Position numbers and translations under genes: made by a program. A DNA stretch of 64,000 nt from Monoplex corrugatus (taxonomy: Eukaryota; Mollusca; Gastropoda; Littorinimorpha; Ranellidae): assembly GCA_030674185.1 (NCBI GenBank), contig JAPXFY010000016.1, positions 38,794,966 through 38,858,965 on the forward strand, in the 5' to 3' direction. Shown in pieces: positions 1 through 10,200 of the stretch. Position 1 is the stretch's first letter; every line of letters begins with the position of its first letter. A model generated the notes under the pieces. That model was not told the DNA's origin. It worked only from the letters and a program-made list of their open reading frames with translations, and did not search any database.

Positions 1-117
1 CATGCTATCAAATAAGAAACAAATGGAACACATGTATTTGACTTGTCCTGACTGGTTGGTTGATTTGATAATGCCACAAACTCAAAGATCTGATATCTGA
101 CCTGTTCACTGCCTGTT

Positions 118-320
118 TTAATGTTTCAAACATTGTGGTGGCGTCAGTTTACTGTTTCATAGGTCCCTCACCCCTCCCTATTTCAAGACTTTGCCAGCAC
201 ATAGATTCTTGTTTTTGCAGGCTCAAGGAGTCTGCCAGATAATTGCTGGCAGATTTGGGTGCAGTACATATATAGGAATTATCTAAGTGCAATGAATCCC
301 TCTTGAACAAACAACTTATT
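118..320 (+). mobile_element. SINE-like repeat, family 1, copy a
   Basis: The segment shares a colinear series of words with three other places in the window (677-945, 4600-4905 reversed, 37790-37990): a 'gtggtggcgtcag' block, a 'caagac' block after a C-rich stretch, a 'gcaggctcaagga' block and a 'gccagataattgctggcag' block. Copies differ by many substitutions and small indels, so they are old. No coding capacity is evident. Confidence 0.55.
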
Positions 321-676
321 ATTCTGACTTTAGTAGACAGAAGAGGGTTGAATGCTCCTGCTACCACTACCAGTGCCAACTCCTGACTGGCAACTTTTAA
401 TTCTGAATGTCTACAGATCTGTTACTAAGTCAGATACTAGGCTCCTACAGTTCTTTTGATTGTCTAGTGTATTACTAAAGTCTAACACAGTTCTTGTGAA
501 ATGAACATACAAGAGAGGCCAACTGCATACACGTGCCATATGTCTTTCATGTCCTCTACTTACATTTTTACACAGACAGAATGTGTATGTCAACTTTGAA
601 ACATGGCAGAACAAAAAAATATAACGGTCAGCTCATCTAATCATTGCAGAACACAAGCTGGTTAGTTCTTTTCACA

Positions 677-945
677 GAGCTGTAGAATCAAGATTTGATA
701 TCTCGAGTTCAATCCCAGCCTGCAATAAAAAAAATAAAAAAAGGCCCATCTGAATGTTTCATCATTCTGGTGGTGTCAGTTTTATGTCTGATCGGTCCCT
801 CCCCTCCCCATTTCAAGACACTGACAATCTTTAGGGTTTGGTGCAGGCTCAAGGACTTTACCAGATAGTTGATGTCAGATTTAGGTGGAGCACTTATGGA
901 GGATGAAATCCTCCTAAACAAACTCCAAACTCCTAAATCACAACA
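677..945 (+). mobile_element. tRNA-derived SINE, family 1, copy b
   Basis: The head at about 677-725 resembles a tRNA-type RNA polymerase III promoter, with a B-box-like GAGTTCAATCCC near 707-718. It is followed by an A-rich linker (725-741) and the family 1 body. This copy supplies the evidence that the family is tRNA-derived. It is followed by the 60-70 bp repeat at 945-1375. Confidence 0.55.
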
Positions 946-1375
946 GAGTGTAGTGCAGCAAGACCCAAGAATCAGGTGGTCAGTCCATTTCATTATAGCA
1001 GAGTGTAGTAAGTTGAGTAACACAAGACCCAAGAATCAGGTAGTCAATTCATCTTATTAAAGCAGAGTGCAGTAAGACAGGACCCAAGAATTGGATTGTC
1101 AATTCATCTTATCACAGCAGAAACATGGAGACAGGGATGTTTGCAGTACAGCAGGACCAAAGATTAAGGTGATCAATTCATTTGATCATCAAAGAGTGCA
1201 GTGAGACAAGACCCAGAATCAAGTGATCTACTCATCTAATCATAGGAGAGTGCAGGAAAATAGAACTGAACAATAAGGTGGTCAATTCATCTAGCCATCC
1301 ATACAGTGCAGAAATGCAGAACCAAAGATTAAGGTGATCACCTCATCAACTCCTCAAATCACAGCACAGACATGG
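945..1375. repeat. Degenerate 60-70 bp minisatellite
   Basis: About six diverged units carry the words 'gacccaagaatcaggt', 'caattcatct' and 'cagagtgcagtaag' in the same order. Length and sequence vary strongly between units, as in an old array. Nothing coding is seen. Confidence 0.7.
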
Positions 1376-1426
1376 AGACAGAGATCAACAACTAAACAGT
1401 CAGACTGCTGATCACTGACTTTCCAA

Positions 1427-1446
1427 GGTTGTGTGTGTGTGTGTGT

Positions 1447-1491
<45 letters not shown>

Positions 1492-1546
1492 TGTGTGTAC
1501 TGGGTGTGTGTGTTGGTGTGTGTGTGTGTGTGTGTATGTGTGTGTG
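1427..1546. repeat. (GT)n microsatellite
   Basis: Near-pure GT dinucleotide run with short interruptions, followed by a (GTTT)n-rich stretch to about 1620. The Cys/Val- or His/Thr-rich open frames across it are compositional artefacts. Confidence 0.95.
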
Positions 1547-1937
1547 CCCATGCTGTTTCTGCTTTTGTTTGTTTGTTTGTTTGATGTTTGCTTGTTTTTG
1601 TTTAGTTTGTTTTTGTTTTTACAGTTTTGAGTCCTTATAGTGAGTGTGTGTGTACTTTCTAGTTTCTGTTGGTGACAAGCAATGATCAACACAGACATAA
1701 CTTATTTAGGCCTATAACACACTCCACACCAATAGATCTGTATTCAAACAGCAGAATACATTGCTATAAACTTCTATGTCTCATCGGCAACACATGTTAG
1801 TTTAAGAGAAACGAATAGTTTGCTATTAAAACGATATAGAAACTAGGAGTACCAACTGAAATTGAATGCAAATCCGTGAAGCCAGTACGACCACGCATGG
1901 ACACTTTCCTACATGTTCATAAAAGTAAGCGACTCAC

Positions 1938-2039
1938 AAATATCTCGTTGTCAAACTTCCATTCTGCAAGCACGGCAAGATCGTACAGTATGTTTTCTTC
2001 TTCGTTTTTGGCATCCACGTCGTCTACTTCAGCCGCCAT
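1938..2039 (-). CDS. NBAS: Probable first coding exon of NBAS
   Basis: A minus-strand ATG at 2039 opens 34 codons that end exactly at a consensus donor GTGAGT (1932-1937, reverse complement). The peptide starts MAAEV and contains NEEENILYDLAVLAEW. From memory, the NBAS amino terminus in vertebrates has an initial MAA followed by a closely similar EEE-ILYDL-EW segment. NBAS is a subunit of the NRZ (ZW10-RINT1-NBAS) tethering complex acting in Golgi-to-ER transport, and it is also linked to nonsense-mediated decay. Later exons should lie to the left, outside the window; none was found between 1 and 1930. The exon reads away from PMVK, so the 2.3 kb between 2039 and 4354 would hold both promoters. 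The identification rests on one short exon and on memory of the family. Any other protein with an acidic MAAE start remains possible. Confidence 0.6.
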
Positions 2040-2461
2040 GATTGTTATTCCTAATGAGCAACAATTGTATTGTAACATCAACGTCTGATTTATATCAAAT
2101 TGGTCATCACCAGAGTACACAAAAAAAATCTTATTGATGAATATTTTAGACTAATTTGCAATGTAAAGCGCTAACTGTTGATTTCAAAATAATCCATTAT
2201 CGCATTGAGATTATTGAATTGCATTATATGAAAAGCAGCTGCGTCTTTCTCTTGATGAAAGTCGGATGTGCGTTGCATACAGGCAAATTAAGACACTTGC
2301 GGCAAGATATCAAGATATCTTGTTTGGTAAAACGCATGTGGTGATTTGGCAGTCTAGATCGAGCAAGACATCAGACAACTGTCCAGAAAGCGGCTGTATG
2401 AAAATGCTTGAAAGAAATCAAAATGACATTGTTACACGGTAATAAAATCTCCAAATCACCA

Positions 2462-2665
2462 AAGTGACACACTGGATCCCTCGAAGCCAAAAAAGGAACA
2501 GAGGTCGCCAGAAAACCAGATGGCGAGACGATCTAGAAAAGTTCGACAAACAATGGACCAGAACAGCAGCTAATTGGCGACAGTGGCGTGCGATGAGGAA
2601 GGCTTATGCCAACAACGGACCAAAACAACCTGAAGTGAAGTGAAGTGAATAAAATCTCGACTCAG
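2462..2665 (+). mobile_element. 3' terminal fragment of a non-LTR retrotransposon
   Basis: An uninterrupted reading frame ends at about 2642 and encodes a basic Arg/Trp-rich peptide (RGRQKTRWRDDLEKF, then W-RQWRAMRKAY). This is the typical carboxyl end of RTE-like reverse transcriptase ORFs. It is followed by a (GAAGT)n-like tail. Only the last 60 or so codons remain. Confidence 0.65.
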
Positions 2666-2669
2666 TCTG

Positions 2670-4340
2670 GCCGCTGGACCTTATGCACTGGATTCCGTCA
2701 CATACGCGATGCTGCAAAAGCTGCAGTCATCATTTGAGTGGGCAGACAATATGTTGGATTTTGCCGTTGCAACAGGCGGTCATCACCAGGCAACAACAGG
2801 TGGTCATAGTAGGTAGCAACAATAGACTTTAGCTGGCTAGCAACGCTTCGGAAATTAAGCCTCAGGTCAGGAGAACATTTGGAAACCATCAAATGTGTGT
2901 TTCAAGTCACCACTGACAAAGTAAAGAAACAATAAAAGAAGTGGTATACATGTCAAGGTTGTTTGTTAACCTATCAATGCTACATCTCTCATACCTCTCC
3001 ACAAAGTGATATTAGAGCTCGGATTACAGTCAAACTCAAGTTCAGACTACATGTAGACAGTTTTCAATAGGCATGCCAGCCAAATGAGAATACATGTCAG
3101 ATGAAAAGCAAGTGAAAAACACGCATAAACATTAAGTGTGAAAAAAGATCAGATGAACAATTCTTATGTGTGCGCATAATCATGTCTCATAACATAGTGT
3201 AAAAAATACATGTTGTTGTCAGAGTCGTTTACTTAAAAACATTATAGAAATTAAATGAATGTATCTCCTTCTTTAGTACTGACACTGGACATGGAAAGAA
3301 AACTTTGAGAAAAAAGATTACCATTTGTGAGGTGAAATGTCTCATATGGTGACGTCTCACAGATGGCAATACCCAAAAGGGTATGATTAGAAATAGAGAT
3401 CTGAGATATGGTGGAACAACGTCTGTCAGCCATTCATCCTGCAACAGTGGATCAAGTTGTTTGACCACCAGATCAGGATGGCAATCAGTCTGCCAGTCCT
3501 TCAAGCTTACAACACCAGAAGCTCAGGTGTCAGAACCAACAAAAGGCTATGATGATGTGCTGGATAGATTGAACGGCAGATAAACTCCACAAAATCATCA
3601 TCATCATTATCAGCAGCAGCAGTATTAGTATCACCAGCATCATTTTTACCATCATCATAAAACTAACAGTAATGATGACAGTAATCATCATTATCATCCA
3701 TGTCAAAGAATGCTTAATGCAACCTACATAGTCTTTAGGCTGTTTGCTCTATACAAATAGAATAATTGATTTTATTATTGCTATTTCACAACGAATTCAC
3801 ATATCCCTTCACTTTCTCCCTCTCCGTTTTAAGACCTTGTTTTATCTTTTCTTTATTTCCATTTGTTTTGTTTTTGGGTTTGTTTGTTTGTTGTTGTTAT
3901 TGTTTGTTTAGTTCGTTTGTTTGTTTGTTTGTTTGTTCGTTTGTTTGTTTGTTTGTTTTGTTTGTGTGGAGGTTTTTTTTTCTTTTTTAAGTGTTTTCAA
4001 AATGATTGTACATGCACAACACGATTGGCTGAACGATGAAGTTGTTTGTATAAGAGATGCACACACTTTCACCTTCGCAACACTGCTGCATCAATATCGT
4101 TATCATGCGACTGTTGACATCTATTCTACTTTCGATTTTGAAGAAACCGGCGGGAAATCTTGATTCCAAAGGAATTGTTTTGTCTCGTGAATTGAGCATT
4201 TTCCCGAAAATATTAAACAGTGAAATACTCAAATAATGACATACTTTTTTCTGTATGATGGATAGATTTTATCAGCGAAACCAGATAAAAATCAGAGCAT
4301 TGAGAATACTAAACATATATCCTTTCTAGCTTGGCAGTGA
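2670..4340. other. Intergenic stretch between NBAS and PMVK
   Basis: I see no convincing exon here. The stretch holds a short (CAT/CAG)n patch near 3596-3660 and a GTTT-rich tract at 3870-3965. The open frames at 3229-3583 on both strands lack recognisable motifs. The PMVK promoter should lie in the last few hundred bases. No TATA box is evident immediately upstream of 4354. Confidence 0.5.
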
Positions 4341-4353
4341 CGATCAGACCATC

Positions 4354-4436
4354 ATGGCAAATCCGAAGTGCGTTGTGCTCCTCAGTGGGAAACGAAAGTC
4401 CGGCAAAGATTACGTGGCAAACATTTTGCAGACAAG
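4354..4436 (+). CDS. PMVK: PMVK coding exon 1
   Basis: It encodes residues 1-27 plus two bases of codon 28, starting MANPKCVVLLSG and including the ATP-binding P-loop GKRKSGKD. Donor is AG|GTGAAC (phase 2). Confidence 0.93.
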
Positions 4437-5621
4437 GTGAACTAATACCTAATTTTAGCATCTGTTCCTCATTCCTCTGTGTGTGTGTGTTTGTCTCTCT
4501 CTCTCTCTCCCCCCCCTTGATCTGTCTCAGTGTCTGTCTCTCCGTCTCACTCTCTGGCTTACAATTTTTGAATTTTGTAAGTAGTAGCAAGGAGTAGCTG
4601 TAAGATGGGTCCATTAGGAGTTTGGAGATTGTTCAAGAGGGATTCATTACTCTCGGGCAGTTCCATTATAGGGCTCCACCCAGATCTTCCAACAGTTTTC
4701 AGGCGGACTTCTATATTAGCCAGTGCAAAACTACGCGCTGTCAATGGGGAGGGGGACGGGTGTGGATTGGTGGGTAGGACCCAGTGAAACACCAAGGTCT
4801 TGAAGTTGACACCACCAAACTATTGGAAACATTAGGCAGAGGAGCAAACAGGTAAGGTTGCTCTCTGGGATTAAACTCAAGAGATAAGAGCTTGAGTTCA
4901 CAGCTCATTCAAAAAACCTGATCAGCCCACATTTTTTTTTTAAAAAAAGCAAAAAACAAAAACAAAAAAAAGCCAGGATCTCTTGCTAGTATTCTTAAAT
5001 AATAACATGGTTTCAAGTTTCAGCCAACAAGGTCTGTCTAAAAATAAGTGTGACTGCCCACGTTCAAGCAAACTGGAACCAGAAAATAACACACACACAA
5101 AAAAAGAACGTATATTAATTACAACCAGACAAGACAGGCACAAATTTTGCCATGCTTTGTCAGATCACAAACAAACACACACCAGAAACAAAAATTAGGA
5201 GAAAAAGACTAAAACCTCCCTGCAGCTTTGTTCAGTGTGATAAAAGGACTAGTTTTGGTGTTTGTTTGTTTGTGATCTTACACTTGACTAAGGCCAGTTG
5301 GCTGAAAATTTGCACCTGTCTTGTTTGGTTGTATTAGATAGTGTTCTGATTCTTTTTTCATGTTTTTTTCTGGTTCCTGTTGGGCCTGTCCCAGATAACA
5401 CCATTAGTGGAAATATGGGACTTTGCCTTGTAGTGTGGTACCCACAGCTGTTGCTTGTAGATTGCATCAGTTGGCAGGATGATGGAGAGACATCTCTCTC
5501 TCTCACTCTCTGTCTCACTTGCTCTCTGTCTCTCTTGCTCTCTGCTCTCTTCTCTTTCTCTCTTCCTTTGTTTATTTTCTCTCTGTCTGTTTCTGTCTGC
5601 CTGTCTCTCTCTCTCAGTCAA

Positions 5622-5698
<77 letters not shown>

Positions 5699-7191
5699 TC
5701 TCTCTCTCACAGCACACACACATCATCATCATCATCATCATCAAGTGCCCTTCCACATGGCGTTGGCAATCATGGCCCTCCATATGCATCTATCCCTTGT
5801 TGCCACAAGCACATCTTCCACCCTGTCTGTCCTCAGCTACTCTGCAAGTCCGTCCAATATTTTTTCCCTGGGTCTGCCTGTGCTCTCCTTCCCTCCAACT
5901 TTCCCGTTGTGACCAGGTGCTCTAATTCCCCTTTCCTCATAAAATGGCCTATAAATGTTGCCTGTCTTTTCCTATTCTTCCTTTTGAATGATGTTGTGTC
6001 AGCCTCCATCAAGACTGTCTCGTTTGTTTTCTTTGCTGTCCATGGAACTCTCAACATTCTTCTTAGAAGCCACATCTTGGAAGCCTCAATCTTGTTCTGG
6101 CTTTGCTTGTTGACTGTCCACACTTCACAATGTGTAATATCATCGGTTCTATGTAAAATTCAAGAACTCTCTTCCTTATGTTAATTGATAGGCATTTGTT
6201 GGCTAGAATGCTTTTCATCTTTCTTATTGAATGCTGTTTTGGCTAGGCCGATTCTGCTGGCTATTTCTGATGTGCATCTGCCGTCTGGTGAGATGATCGT
6301 TCCCAGATATATAAACATATCAACCTGTCTCAAGGTTGTTCTGTTTGCTGTTATTTTGCATGAGAGGATTTCATGCTTTTTACTGATTACCATGACTTCA
6401 GTCTTCTTGCTATTTAGCTCCAACCCTTTACTTTTGCTTTCTATTTCTATTATATTCACTAGGTTTTGTAAGTTCTTTTCATGTTCTGCAATTAGCACAG
6501 TGTCATCTACGTATCGAATGTTGTTTATCATTTTTCCTCCGACCTTTAATCCAGGGTATTCTTCCGGGTTTCTCATGATGTTTTTGCTATAAAGTGAAAA
6601 CAGATCTGGTGACAGAACACAACCTTGCCAGACTCCTCTTTTGATATTGTGGAAAGAGCTGATATCGTGTTCTATTCTCATTGCAGCTGTTTGTTCCCAA
6701 TATATATTTTTGATTATTCGTAGATCTTTTCCATCACTGTTGAGTCTTTCTAGTTGGTTGATCAATTCTTCATGTCTTACCCGATCGAAAGCCTTGGTAT
6801 AATCAACAAAGCGTGAATATAAATCCTTATTCAACTTGATTGACCTCTGTATGATAGTTCTTAGGATGTATATGGCATTAGTGGTTCCTTTCCTTTTACA
6901 AATCCACACTGTTCTTCTGCTATTTCTCTTTTGAGTCTATTCCTTGTCCTCATCATCATTGTTCTTAATAGGATTTTTGTTACATGACTCATCAAGCTGA
7001 TTGTGCAATGGAGTTTGCATTCTATAGCCCCTGTTTTCTTTGGAAGTGCAACACATAGTGGAAATATGGGATTTTGCCTTGTGGTGTGCTACCCACAGCT
7101 GTTGCTTTGTAGAAGACATCAGTTGGCAGGATGAGGGAGAGACAACCTCTGGCTCTGTCTGCCTGTCTGTCTGTCTGTCTTCTGTCTGTCT

Positions 7192-7227
<36 letters not shown>

Positions 7228-10200
7228 CCCCCCCCCCCCACACACACACACACTACATTTTCTCTCTACTTTACCTCAGTTACAAAAGTAAAAAGGATGA
7301 CATGTTATGTAAAGTGAATATGTTTATCTTGTTTCAGGCTGGGACATGATGTTTGCAGCATTATGAGACTGTCAGCTCCTCTGAAAAGTCAGTATGCAAA
7401 GGTAAAGTTTCACTTCTAAAGATAAAGTATCACGTCTGAAAGTAAAGTATTACTTATAAAGGTAAAGGATCACTTCTGAAAGTAAATATCACAATGTATC
7501 ACTTCCAATGGTAAAACTTCTGAAGGTAAAGTATTACTTCTAAAGGTAAAGGATCACTTCTGAAAGTAAAGTATCACAATGTATCACTTCTGAAGGCAAA
7601 ATTTCTGAAAGTAAAGTAGTACTTCTAAAGGTAAGTATCACTGCTGAAAGTAAAGAATCACAATGATCACTTCTGAAGGTAACACTTCTGAAAGTAAAAT
7701 ATTACTTCTAAAGGTGAATTATCACTTCTGAAAGTATAGCATCACAATGTATCACATCTGAAGGTAAAACTTCTGAAAGTAAAGTATTACTTCTAAAGGT
7801 AAAGGATCACTTCTGATAGTAAAGCATCACAATGTATCACTTCTGGTAAAGAAAGTTTAAGGATCACTTCTGATAGTAAAGCATCACATATGTATCACTT
7901 CTGGAGTAAAACTTCTGAAAGTAATATCACTGTGTATCAGTTCTGAAGATAAAACTTCTGAAAATAAAGTATTACTTCTAAAAGTAAAGTATCACTTCTG
8001 AAAGTAATACATCACAATGTATCATTTGTGAAGGTAAAAGATTCTGAAAGTAAAGTATTATCTCTAAAGAAGTTCTGAAAGTAAAGTATCAGAATGTATC
8101 AGTTCTGAAGGTGTGGGTATCACATGGTAATGTTTTTATTTTATCTCAGAGGAAGATTTGTCAGTGTGGTTTGAACATCTAATTTTTTTTGGTTTGTTTT
8201 TTAAATCAAGAGTATGCCCTAAAATGTCATGACAAACATTGACATTGGAATTTTGTGTTTGTGTTCATTAATTCTTGACTGGAAATTGTATTAATATTTT
8301 GAGCAATTGGTTTGTATCTAATTGCACTTTTGCTAATTGAGAAGTTATTAATTTTATTATATTAACTTGGTTAATAAAGTGTTTTGTTAATTTGCATAAG
8401 TTTGCTGATTCTAGTATTTCATGGACTATTTTTGTAGACTTCGTTTAGGCACACAACCTGGACATTGGTCACTTGCTAGATGTCTCTGACTGAATGCACT
8501 GTTTTTATAAACTTGTTTTAGAAACAGTACTGATCGCCTGATGGATTCCTCTGACTAAACGGACTATTTATCTAAATTTGGTATAGAAACAGTACTGATC
8601 GCTTGATGGATGCCTCTGACTAAATTTCCTATTTATGCAAATTGGGTGTAGAAACAGTACTGATCGCTTGATGGATTCCTCTGACTAAGTGGACTATTTA
8701 TGCAGATTGGGTGTAGAAACAGTACTGATCGCTTGATGGATTCCTCTGACTAAATGGGCTATTTATGTAAATTTGGTGTAGAAACAGTGCTGATCGCTTG
8801 ATGGATTCCTCTGACTAAATGGGCTATTTATGTAAATTTGGTGTAGAAACAGTGCTGATTGCTTGATGGATTCCTCTGACTAAATGGACTATTTATGTAA
8901 ATTTGGTGTAGAAACAGTGCTGATAGCTTGATGGATTCCTCTGACTAAATGGACTATTTATGTAAATTTGGTGTAGAAACAGTGCTGATAGCTTGATGGA
9001 TTCCTCTGACTAAATGGACTATTTATGTAAATTTGGTGTAGAAACAGTACTGATCGCTTGATGGATTCCTCTGACTAAATGGACTGTTTGTGTAAATTTT
9101 GTGTAGAAACAGTGTTGTTCGCTTGATGGATGCCTCTGACGGAATAGATAGTTTGTGTAAACTTGCTGTAGAAAGAAGATTGTTGCTTGATGGATACCTC
9201 TGACTAAATGTGACCTCCCAGCACGAAATCAGTCTTAACTAGCATTTTGGGTATATTTGAGATACACATATCACTGGAAAGTGTACATTCTGCTGATTAT
9301 TTTGGTACTTGAATAAAGATTGTACTTAGAAAAAATGTTGCCGTTATGTATGTTTAAAGTCATTAAGTTGTATTACGGCCGTTTTGAGAAAACAGCCTCT
9401 AAAGTTTTTTACGTACTCTCGTACACATTTTAAAAAATTTCTTTATTTGGTGGCTTTGACCCAATTTGTTTCTAATTTTAGCTGTCATTATCTGAAAGGT
9501 GCACCAAAGAGCTTTCTGTCAGTATATTACATGTGGGGGTGTGTACAGGTTGCAGTTCGCAATAGGAGACAAAAAGAGGTATTTTTGGTAAGAAATTGCG
9601 TTCTTTCTGCTACAGTCAGTGAATTAAAATACCATTTTAAATTGATTAATAATATTTTTTCAAAAAAAAAATTTCTGTGGGGGATAGATTATAGTCCACA
9701 GAAATCAATTTTGAGAAAAAGTCAAATCACCCCAGATTGACCGTCAGTCACTTTTCAGCTCCTAGTGCTGTTCGACTGACTGCGAGTTAAGCCTGAATAG
9801 GTGGCGGGAGGTCACAAATAGATTATTTGTGTAAACTTGCTTTAGAAACAAGATTTTTGCTTGATGGATACCACTGACTGAATAGATTATTTGTGTAAAC
9901 TTGCTTTAGGAACACAACCTGGACTTTGATCGCTTGCTGGATGCCTCCGACTACAAGGAGCGCTTCAGAGTTGACATGATACGATGGGGGGAGGAGCGCA
10001 GGAACCAAGACCCGTCTTTCTTTTGTCACCTGGCAACACAAGTGCCGGAAGCAGAGTGCGCTGTTTGGGTCATCAGCGATGCTAGACGACTCACAGACCT
10101 CAACTACTTCCGTAAACATTACCCGCAAACCCAGGCTGTGCGTATCAAAGCTGACGAGGCAGTACGTGTCCACAGAGGATTTGTGTTTACAGCAGGTGAG

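Noticed and set aside
3383..3583. 66-codon frame, ending DDVLDRLNGR, as a gene
   Set aside because: No family recognised, no splice signals that would link it to PMVK or NBAS, and the opposite strand is equally open. It may be a remnant of an unknown element.
5298..6184. 204- and 221-codon frames on the plus strand
   Set aside because: They run across (TC)n/(AC)n tracts and the antisense of an RTE-like element.
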